From positions 62,001 to 126,000 of the forward strand of contig NZ_JASZYK010000011.1 of assembly GCF_030317035.1 (NCBI RefSeq): a stretch of DNA of 64,000 nucleotides, written 5' to 3'. The DNA is from Variovorax sp. J22G73. GTDB taxonomy: Bacteria > Pseudomonadota > Gammaproteobacteria > Burkholderiales > Burkholderiaceae_C. Below are positions 1 to 8,196 of the stretch, one piece after another (position 1 is the stretch's first letter; each line of letters starts with the position of its first letter). The notes under the pieces were generated by a model. That model was not told the origin of the DNA and did no database searches. It saw nothing but the letters and a program-made list of their open reading frames with translations. Made by a program: the position numbers and the translations under genes.

Positions 1-798
1 CTTCTGGCGCGCCAGGTAGCGGTTGAGCGCGACGATGGCATAGCGCCCCACGATCACCGTCATCACGATGCCCACCACGTAGCGCACATAGCCGCCGTAG
101 CTCGGCAGGTAGGGCACCAGTTCCACGAAGAAGGCGAACAGCGCGAAGAAGATGAAGCCCCACACGAACGGCCACCAGATGCTCTTGCGCTTCTTCGCGA
201 ACAGCCAGCCGGCCACCACCAGCAGCGGCAGCGTGAGCGCCAGGCGGTAGCCGAACACGCGCAGCTCGATGCGGCGGTATTCGGCGTCGAGCTTCACCTG
301 CGCGTCGCGCTCGAGTTCGGCGAGCGCGGTGCGCGCGCGCTGCTCGGCCTGGCGCGCGTCGAGCGTGATCTGCTGCTGCGCGGCGACTTGGCGCTGCACC
401 TGCTCTTCCTTCTGCTTGAAGGCGTCCAGCGCCCTGGTGCGCGCGATGAGCTCGGTGTCCTGGTCGGGCTGCGCGGTGGCGCGGCGCGTGGCCAGCCAGT
501 TGCCGAAGGTCTCGCGGGCATTGGCGTTGGCCTGCTGCGCGGCCTGCAACTGCAGGCGGATCTGGTCGAGGTCGCGCGCGGCCTGCAGCTCGGTGGCTTC
601 CGAGGCCGCGATGGTCGCGCGCAGCGGCTGCGCGGCGCGCAGGTCGATGAAGTCGTCGATGCCGCGCACGCGCTCCACCTGCGGCAGGTCGCCCACGATG
701 GTGCTGCCCAGCCCGATGAGGAAGCTGGCGAACACGAAAGCCACGAGCCACAGGCCGCGGCGGAACCATTTTTCGGACAGGCGCAGTGATTTGCTCAT
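1..798 (-). CDS. Membrane protein with central coiled coil (C-terminus cut by window edge)
   Basis: The frame starts at the ATG at 798 and stays open to base 1, giving 266 residues without a stop, so the C-terminus lies outside the window. One hydrophobic segment sits near residues 16-35. A long Ala/Gln/Glu/Arg-rich stretch at about 65-175 looks like a periplasmic coiled coil. Three further membrane segments fall at about 185-200, 210-230 and 238-258. I recognise no catalytic motif. It is the last visible member of a minus-strand run starting near 2641, 21 bases behind the DUF2145 gene, so it is probably cotranscribed. Function unknown; an envelope-stress or scaffold role would be guesswork. 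Confidence 0.75.
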   Translation of the reverse strand, partial: MSKSLRLSEKWFRRGLWLVAFVFASFLIGLGSTIVGDLPQVERVRGIDDFIDLRAAQPLRATIAASEATELQAARDLDQIRLQLQAAQQANANARETFGNWLATRRATAQPDQDTELIARTRALDAFKQKEEQVQRQVAAQQQITLDARQAEQRARTALAELERDAQVKLDAEYRRIELRVFGYRLALTLPLLVVAGWLFAKKRKSIWWPFVWGFIFFALFAFFVELVPYLPSYGGYVRYVVGIVMTVIVGRYAIVALNRYLARQK

Positions 799-819
799 GT
801 CGGTCTTCTCCTCTGTGTC

Positions 820-1635
820 TTATTGAATCTTCAGCGTCACCGGCGCCGCGCCCAGGCCGGCGCGCGGCAGCCAGGCGAACACCGAATCGACCGTCACGGT
901 CTCGATGCGGTCGCTGAAGCGCTTGTCGTTCGGGTGGTCGTCGAAGGCCACGTTGGCCGAGCCCACGCGCCCGCCCAGCCGCGTGAGCGGCCCGAGCCTG
1001 AGCGTGGTGGGCTCGTAGCCCTTGAACTGCATCCACGCCTGCGCCTGCGCGCGGCTGTTGACGGTGGCGGGCTCCATGGCGGCGGCCAGCGTCTCGACGG
1101 CCCACTGGTTCGACTGCTGGTACTTCTGGCCCCAGGCGTAGCTCACGATGCTGTAGGGCGCGGCGTGCAGCCGCAGCAGGCGCGCGGGCGGCTCGTTCAG
1201 CGCGGCCAACAGCTGCGCCTGCACGGCCGGCGTGGGCACGACCCACGCCGCCTCGTAGCGCCACAGGTCGTCGAGAAAGAACTCGCCTAGCCCCTGGCGA
1301 TACACCTCGGCCACCGCGGTGCCGCACTGGTTGAGCTTGTGCACCACGCGCCACGGCCCGGCCTCGGTCTTGTAGGCGATGCCCAGGTGCGAGTAGCGCA
1401 GGCCGTACTTGCCCAGGTCTTGCCCGGCGCGCGCCAGCACGACCACGCGCGCGCCGCTGGCGTCGAGCGCCTGCGAGGTGCGCTCGGCCAGCTGCATGCC
1501 CTTGGCGATGACCGCGGGCGTGGGCTTGACCTGCTCGCACGAGCGGCCGGCCCAGGCCTGCATCGGCAAGGCGGCCGCGGCCAGCACCGCGGTGGACACG
1601 GCCAGCGCGGCGACGACGGACCGCGCGCGTTTCAC
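820..1635 (-). CDS. DUF2145 family secreted protein
   Basis: A 271-residue protein with a Sec signal peptide (basic start, hydrophobic core to about residue 25, Ala-x-Ala cleavage site). The body matches what I know of the DUF2145 family, including the conserved RYSHLGIAYK and QQSNQWAVETLA stretches. The GTG start at 1635 overlaps the stop of the upstream gene (GTGA), which argues for translational coupling and fixes the start. The His and Asn-Gln-Trp motifs recall papain-like NlpC/YiiX folds, but the expected Cys is not visible, so enzymatic activity is doubtful. Probably periplasmic; role unknown. Confidence 0.8.
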   Translation of the reverse strand: MKRARSVVAALAVSTAVLAAAALPMQAWAGRSCEQVKPTPAVIAKGMQLAERTSQALDASGARVVVLARAGQDLGKYGLRYSHLGIAYKTEAGPWRVVHKLNQCGTAVAEVYRQGLGEFFLDDLWRYEAAWVVPTPAVQAQLLAALNEPPARLLRLHAAPYSIVSYAWGQKYQQSNQWAVETLAAAMEPATVNSRAQAQAWMQFKGYEPTTLRLGPLTRLGGRVGSANVAFDDHPNDKRFSDRIETVTVDSVFAWLPRAGLGAAPVTLKIQ

Positions 1636-2144
1636 GACAGCCTCTCGTTGTAGAGCAGCGCGCGGCCGATGGCGTTGGGCACGAAGGCCAGCACCTCGCC
1701 GGCGGCCGACAGCACCACGCCCGAGCCGATCACCGTGACCAGCACGCTGGTGCCCACGGCATTCGACACGCCGTTGGCGGCGCGCCCGGCCACCTTGATG
1801 CTGGCGCGTGCGCCGTCCGACGCGCGTTCGAGCACGTACACCGTGCCGTCGACGGCGGCCTCGACCGAGACCACGACCAGCACGGAGCCGCCCACCGACA
1901 GCGCGGCGGGCACCGCGACCACGCCGGCGGCCGAAGCACCGACCGCGTTGGCCGAAGCACCCACCGCCGAGCCGGCGACCAGCACCGAAGCGACCGGCAT
2001 CATCGACAGCGCGACGGAAGCGTCGCTCTGCGCCCGGGCATGCAGGGGCAGCGCGACGCCGGCGAAGGCCGTGCAGGCGGCGAGCAGGACGGTGGCGACG
2101 GACTTTTTCATGGTGTTCTTTCGTTGAGCGGACACGGAGTTCAT
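1632..2144 (-). CDS. Small Ala/Val/Gly-rich secreted protein, unknown function
   Basis: A 170-residue protein with a signal peptide (MKKSVATVLLAAC core) and a mature part very rich in Val, Ala, Ser and Gly, with no charged catalytic motif. The start at 2144 overlaps the stop of the upstream gene as ATGA. An alternative ATG at 2111 gives a more typical signal peptide and cannot be excluded. It sits between a YiaAB-type membrane protein and a DUF2145 protein with 4-base overlaps on both sides, so the three are probably one transcript. No family recognised. Confidence 0.7.
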   Translation of the reverse strand: MNSVSAQRKNTMKKSVATVLLAACTAFAGVALPLHARAQSDASVALSMMPVASVLVAGSAVGASANAVGASAAGVVAVPAALSVGGSVLVVVSVEAAVDGTVYVLERASDGARASIKVAGRAANGVSNAVGTSVLVTVIGSGVVLSAAGEVLAFVPNAIGRALLYNERLS

Positions 2145-2641
2145 TCGGCGGCGGTAGCGGCTTCGGCGCGGGCCAGGCGGCGGCCTTGCAGGCGGGCCTC
2201 GGCCATGTCGGCTTCATGGCGGTCGCGCAGGGTCTTGGCCAGGGTGAAGGCCGAGCTCACGAGAAACAACCAGCTCACGCCCAGGAAGGCCTTGTACGAG
2301 TCGTTGATCTCCATGCGCACCAGGCCCCAGGCGGTCAGGCCCATGGCGGTGAAGAAGCTGCCCCAGACCACGAGGCGCCACATCGGCACGTCGCGACCGG
2401 CGGTGGCACCGGTGGAAGCGGCCTGCTCGCCGTCGCGGATGAACTTGGACAGCATGAACGCCGTGCTCAGGCAGAACACGTAGCCCATCACCATGAACGC
2501 CCGGTCCAGCGCCTCGCCCGGCAGCCAGCTCAAGCCGGTCGCGCACAGGAAGACGGCGATCGCGAAGGAGGCCCAGGTCTGGAACTGCCAGGCCCGCGAA
2601 TCGCGCTGGATGGAAACGGTCGTGGATGAAAGGGGTTGCAT
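2141..2641 (-). CDS. YiaA/YiaB-family inner membrane protein
   Basis: 166 residues with two copies of the YiaAB two-helix unit: membrane pairs at about 22-42 with 50-68, and 88-108 with 118-136, each followed by a charged turn (SKFIRDGE, AKTLRDRHE). The tail is a charged amphipathic helix. The start at 2641 is preferred over an upstream ATG at 2692 because GAGG lies 6-7 bases before it. First gene of the leftward run 2641 to 1. YiaA/YiaB proteins are inner-membrane proteins of unknown biochemical role; function here is open. Confidence 0.8.
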   Translation of the reverse strand: MQPLSSTTVSIQRDSRAWQFQTWASFAIAVFLCATGLSWLPGEALDRAFMVMGYVFCLSTAFMLSKFIRDGEQAASTGATAGRDVPMWRLVVWGSFFTAMGLTAWGLVRMEINDSYKAFLGVSWLFLVSSAFTLAKTLRDRHEADMAEARLQGRRLARAEAATAAE

Positions 2642-2712
2642 GTGTGCCTCGCGGCGTAGTGAAGGTGGGCGAATCATGGTTCGCTCCCGCACCGCGAGGC
2701 TTGAATGCTTGC

Positions 2713-2740
2713 ACCGGTGGCGGCGCGCGGCGCCACCGGT
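2713..2740 (-). terminator. Strong hairpin behind the MFS-PlsC gene
   Basis: A perfect 10-bp stem (ACCGGTGGCG at 2713-2722 with CGCCACCGGT at 2731-2740) and an 8-base loop lie between the stop at 2752 and the next minus-strand start at 2641. No T-tract follows on the minus strand, so it may be a weak or Rho-assisted terminator, or an mRNA-stabilising hairpin. Confidence 0.4.
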
Positions 2741-2751
2741 ATCTCAGGGTG

Positions 2752-4719
2752 CTACTTTTGCCCGCCGAGCAGCGCGCCCACGCGCTGGCGCAGCAGCTCG
2801 GGCTGCACCTCGGCCGGCGGCACCACGGTGCCCACGTTCAGGCCCACGCGGCTGTAGAAACCGCGGCGAAACGGCTTGGCCATGGCCACGTTCTGCCCGC
2901 CGCGCAGCTCGATGCGGCTGAAGTACGAGCCCCACAGGTTGACCAGCGCCATCGGGATCACGGGCGGCGCCAGGCCTTCGGCGCGCGCGCTCTCCACGAT
3001 CTTCATCACGCCGCCCTTGAAGGGCTGCAGCGTGCCGTCGCGGGTGATGGCGCCCTCGGGGAAGATGGCGAGCAGGTCGCCCTCGCGCAGCACGTCCAGC
3101 GCCTTGGCGAAGGCCGCTTCGTAGGCGGCGGGGTCTTCCTTCTGCGGCGCGATGGGAATCGCCTTGGCCAGCTTGAACAGCCACCCCAGCACCGGCACCT
3201 TGAAGATGCGGTGGTCCATGATGAAGCGAATGGGCCGCGGGCTGGCCGCCATCAGCAGCACCGCGTCGATGAAGCTCACGTGGTTGCACACCAGCACGGC
3301 CGCGCCCTCGGTGGGAATGTGCTCGTCGCCCTTGATCTCGAAGCGGTAGACAAAGCGCGACAGCACCCAGGCCACGAAGCGCAGCAGGTACTCGGGCACC
3401 AGCAGGAAGATGTAGAACGCCACCACCGCGTTGGCGATGCCGGTGAACAGGAAGATCTGCGGAATGGTGAAACCCGCGCCCAGCAGCGCGCCGGCGATGA
3501 CCGAGCTGCCGATCATGAACAGCGCGTTGAGGATGTTGTTCGCCGCGATGATCCGCGCGCGGTGCGTGGGCTGGCTGCGCAGCTGGATCAGCGCGTACAT
3601 CGGCACGCTGTAGAGCCCGGCGAACAGCGACAGCAGCCCCAGGTCGGCCATCACGCGCCAGTGCGCGCCCTGGTGCACGAAGCTGCCGATGCCCATCTCG
3701 GCGACCTTCGGCAGGCCGCGCGAGGCGAAGTACAGGTCGATCGCGAACACGCTCATGCCGATGGCGCCCAGCGGCACCAGGCCGATCTCGACCTGCCGGC
3801 GGCTCAGCGTTTCGCACAGCAGCGAACCGACGCCGATGCCGATCGAAAACACCACCAGCAGCAGCGAGGCCACCTGCTCGTCGCCGTGCAGCACCTCTTT
3901 CGCGAAGCTGGGGAACTGGCTGAGGAACACGGCGCCGAAGAACCACATCCACGAAATGCCCAGCAGCGAGCGGAACACCACCACGTTCTCGTGCGCCAGC
4001 TTCAGGTTGCGCCAGGTTTCGCTGAACGGGTTCCAGTTGATGACAAGGCCGGGGTCGGTGGCCGGCGCCTGCGGAATGGCCTGCGCCACGCCGCGCCCCA
4101 CCAGCGCCAGCAGCACGCAGGCCACGGCCACGCTGGTGTGGCCGATCTGCGGCACCGCCACCAGCAGCCCGCCCGCCACCTGGCCCAGCAGGATGGCCAC
4201 GAAGGTGCCCATCTCGACCATGCCGTTGCCGCCCGTGAGCTCGCGCGCGTCGAGCACCTGCGGCAGGTAGGCGAACTTGACCGGCCCGAACAGCGTGGAA
4301 TGCAGCCCCATGAGGAACACGCAGCCCAGCAGCACCGCCGCGTTGGCGGCAATGAAGCCCCAGGCCGCGATCAGCATGATCGCGATCTCCAGGTTCTTCA
4401 CGAAGCGGATCATCCGCGTCTTGTCGAACTTGTCGGTCAGCTGTCCGGCCGTGGCCGAGAACAGCAGGAACGGCAGGATGAACAGCGCCCCGATCGCCAG
4501 GCCCGCCATGGCCGGCGGCATCCAGCTGAGCTGCAGCTGGTAGGTGACCATGACGGTGAAGGCGAACTTGAAGAGGTTGTCGTTCGCGGCGCCGGCGAAC
4601 TGGGTCCAGAAGAAAGGCGCGAAGCGCCGCTGCTTGAGAAGGGCGAACTGGTTGGCGTGGGCGTTCGCTTCGTGGACCACGGGGGTCGCGGGGGCTGCAG
4701 CAGCGGCGGGGGTTGTCAT
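2752..4719 (-). CDS. MFS transporter fused to 1-acylglycerol-phosphate acyltransferase (LplT-PlsC-like)
   Basis: 655 residues. The N-terminal ~420 form a 12-helix MFS domain of the lysophospholipid-transporter type (AANDNLFKFA near 45). The C-terminal ~190 are a PlsC acyltransferase with the HX4D motif (NHVSFID, His480/Asp485) and FPEG at 553-556. By family knowledge it should flip lysophospholipid or lyso-PE inward and re-acylate it. It resembles the LplT-Aas pair but lacks the acyl-ACP synthetase domain often fused to PlsC. The ATG at 4719 is chosen because AGGAG lies 10 bases upstream; an in-frame ATG at 4737 overlaps the preceding stop but has no ribosome site. Follows the ceramidase-like gene. 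Confidence 0.88.
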   Translation of the reverse strand: MTTPAAAAAPATPVVHEANAHANQFALLKQRRFAPFFWTQFAGAANDNLFKFAFTVMVTYQLQLSWMPPAMAGLAIGALFILPFLLFSATAGQLTDKFDKTRMIRFVKNLEIAIMLIAAWGFIAANAAVLLGCVFLMGLHSTLFGPVKFAYLPQVLDARELTGGNGMVEMGTFVAILLGQVAGGLLVAVPQIGHTSVAVACVLLALVGRGVAQAIPQAPATDPGLVINWNPFSETWRNLKLAHENVVVFRSLLGISWMWFFGAVFLSQFPSFAKEVLHGDEQVASLLLVVFSIGIGVGSLLCETLSRRQVEIGLVPLGAIGMSVFAIDLYFASRGLPKVAEMGIGSFVHQGAHWRVMADLGLLSLFAGLYSVPMYALIQLRSQPTHRARIIAANNILNALFMIGSSVIAGALLGAGFTIPQIFLFTGIANAVVAFYIFLLVPEYLLRFVAWVLSRFVYRFEIKGDEHIPTEGAAVLVCNHVSFIDAVLLMAASPRPIRFIMDHRIFKVPVLGWLFKLAKAIPIAPQKEDPAAYEAAFAKALDVLREGDLLAIFPEGAITRDGTLQPFKGGVMKIVESARAEGLAPPVIPMALVNLWGSYFSRIELRGGQNVAMAKPFRRGFYSRVGLNVGTVVPPAEVQPELLRQRVGALLGGQK

Positions 4720-4733
4720 TCGAAGAAAGCTCC

Positions 4734-5597
4734 TCATGCTGCCACGGCGGCGGCGCCCGGATTGTGCCGCAGCGCCGCCTGCCAGCGCATCTCCAGCTTG
4801 TGCAGGGCCAGCACCACCGGCAGGCCCGCGAGCGCCGCCGTCAGGTGCTTCAGCGAGTGGCCCGACACCACATGCTGCGTGTACTCGTAGATCTGGTGGT
4901 CGGCCAGCTCGAACACCTTGGCCAGCACGTAGAAGAAGATCACCCAGCCCAGCTTCAGGCCCACCGACTTGCGCATCGGCGTGGACAGCGCCAGCGTCAG
5001 CACCAGCGCCATGCCGCCGAACTGCACCAGCGCCCAGGGCAGCACGTTGCCGGTTTCCTGGAACACCTCGGCCGACAGCAGGCCGGCCGTGAGCACGAAC
5101 CACGCGGCCGGCCAGCCGGCGCGCTGGCTCACCCGCTCGCACACCGCCACGCCGATCAGCCCGGCGAAGGCCACCGCCATGCCGGCGCGGTCGGCGGCGA
5201 GCCGGGGGGCGTCGGGCACCAGGTGGTAGAAGGCCGAGCCCGCGGCGGCGGCGATCAGGCCGGCGAAGAACAGCCAGGCGCAGTCCAGCGTGTTGTCCGG
5301 CGGGTCGCTGGCCGGCGGCGCCAGGGGAAATGTCGACAGCGCCTGCTGGTGCGAACGGTCGATGCGGTTGAGCCGGTACAGCCCCCACAGGCCGACCACC
5401 ACGAACGGCAGGTTGCTCAGCACGTCCATCGCGTTGGGCAGGCCGTGCCAGGCGCGGTCGTCGGCGAACACCGAGGCAATGGCCACGTCGGCGGCCGGCA
5501 GGTCGGGGCCGAACACGGCGACCAGCAGCAGCAGCGCGAAGGTGAAGAGCAGTCCGCGTTCGCGGCGGCTGAGGGGGGGCAGGGACGGCAAGAGCAT
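4734..5597 (-). CDS. Ceramidase-like (CREST superfamily) integral membrane protein
   Basis: 287 residues with about seven or eight membrane segments. Spaced polar motifs fit the CREST/alkaline-ceramidase pattern of a metal-dependent membrane hydrolase: a Ser/Tyr-His pair in SAFYHLVPD, an Asp in ADRAGMAVAF, and two late His in DHQIYEYTQH and SGHSLKHL. The start at 5597 has GAGG six bases before it; a longer frame to 5660 lacks one. It ends 14 bases before the MFS-PlsC fusion, so the two are likely cotranscribed and may act together on membrane lipids. The substrate cannot be read from sequence: bacterial members need not cleave ceramide. Confidence 0.75.
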   Translation of the reverse strand: MLLPSLPPLSRRERGLLFTFALLLLVAVFGPDLPAADVAIASVFADDRAWHGLPNAMDVLSNLPFVVVGLWGLYRLNRIDRSHQQALSTFPLAPPASDPPDNTLDCAWLFFAGLIAAAAGSAFYHLVPDAPRLAADRAGMAVAFAGLIGVAVCERVSQRAGWPAAWFVLTAGLLSAEVFQETGNVLPWALVQFGGMALVLTLALSTPMRKSVGLKLGWVIFFYVLAKVFELADHQIYEYTQHVVSGHSLKHLTAALAGLPVVLALHKLEMRWQAALRHNPGAAAVAA

Positions 5598-5695
5598 GGC
5601 GGGCCTCGGTGGGTGGGGTAACAAGCCGCGGATTCTGGTTGCCAGCCTCCCCGCAGGCATCGAGAATCGATACGAGGTACTAATTCACACCCTTC

Positions 5696-5714
5696 GGTAT
5701 CTTCTTTCAATACC
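5696..5714. promoter_or_regulatory. Inverted repeat upstream of the XRE regulator gene
   Basis: GGTAT and ATACC are separated by 9 bases and end 21 bases before the ATG at 5736. The site lies in the 138-base divergent region shared with the ceramidase-like gene. It could be an autoregulatory operator; this is inference from position and symmetry only. Confidence 0.35.
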
Positions 5715-5735
5715 TTCCGCCTGACCTGAACCTCC

Positions 5736-6470
5736 ATGAGCACCACCGTCGATCTCGTCCAAGCCCTGAAAAACGAACTCAAGAGCGCCCGCATGACCTA
5801 CGCCGACCTGGCGCGCTCGCTCGACATGGCCGAGTCCAGCGTCAAGCGGATGCTGGCCAAGAGCGACATGCCGCTGTCGCGCGTCGATGCCATCTGCCGG
5901 GCGTTGAAGATCGACTTCGCCGAGCTGGCGCGCCGCGTGGCCGACGCCCAGCCGCTGCTGAAGGAGCTCACGCACGAGCAGGAAAAGGCGGTGGTGAAGG
6001 ACAAGAAGCTGCTGCTGGTGGCCATCAGCGTGCTGAGCCAGTGGACGCTGGAGCAGATCGTGACGGCCTACCGCATCAGCGAGGCCGAGTGCATCGGCTG
6101 CCTGGCGCAGCTGGACCGCATCGGCATCATCGAGCTGCGCCCGTTGAACCGCTACCGCCTGAAGCTGGCAAAGACCTTCCGCTGGCGCCCGCACGGGCCG
6201 GTGATGGAGTTTTTTCGCGAGAACGTGGTGCTCGACTACTACCGCGGCGGCTTCGACGGCCCGGCCGAGGGCCTGCTGCTGGTGCACGGCTCGATCAGCC
6301 GCTCGCTGGCGCCGGCCTTCCTGGAGCGCCTGCAGCGCGTGGCGCAGGACTTTGCCCAGCAGCACCAAACCGACCAGAAGCTGTCGGCCAAGGACCGCGA
6401 GGGCTACACGCTGCTGCTGGGCATGCGCAACTGGGAATTCGAGCTGTTTACCCGGCTGCGCCGCGCCTGA
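5736..6470 (+). CDS. XRE-family helix-turn-helix transcriptional regulator
   Basis: 244 residues. Residues ~8-62 form a Cro/CI-type helix-turn-helix (MTYADLARSLDMAESSVKR, then SRVDAICRALKIDF). The remainder has no sensor domain I can name: about 95-130 resembles a second winged-helix segment (LSQWTLEQIVTAYRISEAEC), followed by a mixed alpha/beta part. It is divergent from the ceramidase-like/MFS-PlsC pair, which it may control. It converges on pyrF with only six bases between stops. Target and ligand unknown. Confidence 0.85.
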   Translation: MSTTVDLVQALKNELKSARMTYADLARSLDMAESSVKRMLAKSDMPLSRVDAICRALKIDFAELARRVADAQPLLKELTHEQEKAVVKDKKLLLVAISVLSQWTLEQIVTAYRISEAECIGCLAQLDRIGIIELRPLNRYRLKLAKTFRWRPHGPVMEFFRENVVLDYYRGGFDGPAEGLLLVHGSISRSLAPAFLERLQRVAQDFAQQHQTDQKLSAKDREGYTLLLGMRNWEFELFTRLRRA

Positions 6471-6476
6471 TTTCGC

Positions 6477-7310
6477 TCAGGGCTTGGCGGCTTTCGCGGC
6501 CTCCAGCGCGTCGCGCGTGGTGCGGGCGGCGGCCTTGGCCGCTTCGGCGAAATCTTCGCCGGACGACGCATAGATGATCGCGCGCGAAGAGTTCACGATG
6601 ATCGGCGCGTCCGCGCGCCAGCCGGCGCGCACCGTGGCCACCGCGTCGCCGCCCTGCGCGCCGACGCCCGGAATCAGCAGCGGCACCGTCGGCGCGAGCG
6701 CGCGCACGCGCTCGATTTCGGCCGGGTAGGTGGCGCCCACCACCAGCCCGAGCTGGCCGTTGAGGTTCCACGGGCCCTGCGCCAGCCTGGCGACGTGTTC
6801 GTACAGAAAGGGCTGGGCCTCGACGTCCGCCAGCCGCTGCCCCTGCAGGTCGGAGCCGCCGGGGTTGCTGGTACGGCACAGCAGGAAGGCGCCCTTGCCC
6901 TCGTGCTTGAGGTACGGCGCGACCGAATCGAACCCCATGAACGGCGACAGCGTGACCGCGTCGGCGCCGTAGCGCTCGAAGGCTTCCAGCGCGTACTGCT
7001 CGGCGGTGGAGCCGATGTCGCCGCGCTTGGCGTCCAGGATGGTGGGCACATGGGGCGCATTGCGGCGCATGTGCTCCATGAGCTGTTCGAGCTGGGCTTC
7101 GGCGCGGTGGGCGGCGAAATAGGCAATTTGCGGCTTGAAGGCGATGACCAGGTCGGCCGTCGCGTCGACGATGCGGGCGCAGAAATCGAAGATGCGGCTG
7201 GCGTCGCCCTTGAATTGCCCCGGGAATTTGGCTGGCTCGGGATCGAGCCCCACGCAGAGCAACGAACCGTTTTTTTGCTGTGCGGCGGCCAGCTTGTCGA
7301 GGAAAGTCAT
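6477..7310 (-). CDS. pyrF: Orotidine 5'-phosphate decarboxylase
   Basis: 277 residues, the long (type 2) bacterial form. It converts orotidine 5'-monophosphate to UMP, the last step of de novo pyrimidine synthesis. The catalytic Lys-Asp signature is in ILDAKRGDIGS (Lys95, Asp98). The substrate-binding GLDPEP (21-26) and late GVGAQGGD motifs are present. It has its own start at 7310, 58 bases from the uracil-DNA glycosylase stop; the two are on the same strand but need not be cotranscribed. Cytoplasmic; complete. Confidence 0.97.
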   Translation of the reverse strand: MTFLDKLAAAQQKNGSLLCVGLDPEPAKFPGQFKGDASRIFDFCARIVDATADLVIAFKPQIAYFAAHRAEAQLEQLMEHMRRNAPHVPTILDAKRGDIGSTAEQYALEAFERYGADAVTLSPFMGFDSVAPYLKHEGKGAFLLCRTSNPGGSDLQGQRLADVEAQPFLYEHVARLAQGPWNLNGQLGLVVGATYPAEIERVRALAPTVPLLIPGVGAQGGDAVATVRAGWRADAPIIVNSSRAIIYASSGEDFAEAAKAAARTTRDALEAAKAAKP

Positions 7311-7340
7311 GGGGCGGGATTTTAGGCGGGCCGCCCCGGT

Positions 7341-7364
7341 CCGCTGTTTCAGCCGCTGTTTCAG
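7341..7364. repeat. Tandem 12-bp duplication
   Basis: CCGCTGTTTCAG occurs twice head to tail (7341-7352 and 7353-7364), followed by a partial third copy (GCGTTCAG). It lies in the 58-base gap between the glycosylase stop and pyrF start and is probably a replication-slippage product. Confidence 0.6.
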
Positions 7365-7368
7365 GCGT

Positions 7369-8196
7369 TCAGCCCGGCGTGGGCGTGTGCTGCTCGGCCG
7401 CCAGGCACAGGTCGGCCCAGGCGCGCGCCTTGTCGGCCGGGTTGCGCAGCAGGTAGGCGGGGTGGTACGTGGCGACCACCGAGGCGCCCGCGCCGGCTTG
7501 CGCCAGCGGCACGGCGCGACCGCGCAGCTTGCCCAGCGGGTCGCCGCTCTGCATGAGGCTCTGCGCGGCCAGCGGGCCCATGGCCAGCACGACGCGCGGG
7601 GCGAGCGCGGCGGCGTGCGCGCCGAAGGCCTCGTCCATGGCGCGCGGGCTGCCCGGCTGGCCGGCGGCCACGCCGCGGTGGGTGCGCATGAGGTACACGG
7701 GCGTGCGGCCGTCGTGCAGCTTCAGGGCGCGCAGCATGTTGTCGAGCAGGCGGCCGGCGTCGCCCGCGAAGGGCTCGCCGTGGCGGCCGTCGGCCTCGGG
7801 CGGCATGTCGGCGACGACGAGCCAGCCGCCCTGCACAGGTTCGCCGCCAGTGTCGACCTCGGCATAAAGGCGGCAAGGCGCTTCGACCAGCACGGAGGCG
7901 CCCTGGGCGGCGTGCGGCGCGGCGGCCGGACGCGCTGCAGGCGCCGGCGCCATGGCGGGCCGGGGGGCCGGTGCGGGCGCCGGAGGGGGCGGAGGTGGGC
8001 GCGCGGTCACCGGCATTTCAGCCTCGATGCGCTCGTGCACCACCGCCACGTCTTCCGGCGCGGCAACTGGGGCTGCTGCGGGCGCAGCCTCGGCCACCTC
8101 GGCCGCCTCCGGCACCGGCCACCACACCTTCACGCCCATTTCGTCGAGCATCGCGCGCTGTCGCGCGTCGAGCTTCAAAGTCTGCACCGCGCTCAT
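7369..8196 (-). CDS. Uracil-DNA glycosylase superfamily protein with degenerate motif A
   Basis: 275 residues. The first ~110 are a low-complexity Pro/Ala linker. The C-terminal ~165 carry the UDG fold signatures GEPFAGDAGRLLDNML and HPAYLLRNPADKARAW, as in family 4/5 enzymes. The motif expected as GEAPG-x-x-E reads ADMPPEADG instead. Only two Cys are present, so the four-Cys iron-sulfur site of family 4 is missing. It overlaps rimI by four bases in the common order tsaB-rimI-udg. Membership in the superfamily is secure; uracil excision activity is uncertain. Confidence 0.82.
   Translation of the reverse strand: MSAVQTLKLDARQRAMLDEMGVKVWWPVPEAAEVAEAAPAAAPVAAPEDVAVVHERIEAEMPVTARPPPPPPAPAPAPRPAMAPAPAARPAAAPHAAQGASVLVEAPCRLYAEVDTGGEPVQGGWLVVADMPPEADGRHGEPFAGDAGRLLDNMLRALKLHDGRTPVYLMRTHRGVAAGQPGSPRAMDEAFGAHAAALAPRVVLAMGPLAAQSLMQSGDPLGKLRGRAVPLAQAGAGASVVATYHPAYLLRNPADKARAWADLCLAAEQHTPTPG

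Noticed and set aside
2626..4890. Long plus-strand open frame of 754 codons opposite the MFS-PlsC gene
   Set aside because: It is the antisense shadow of a high-GC gene: His/Arg/Gln-rich translation, no domain, and the minus-strand frame has clear motifs.
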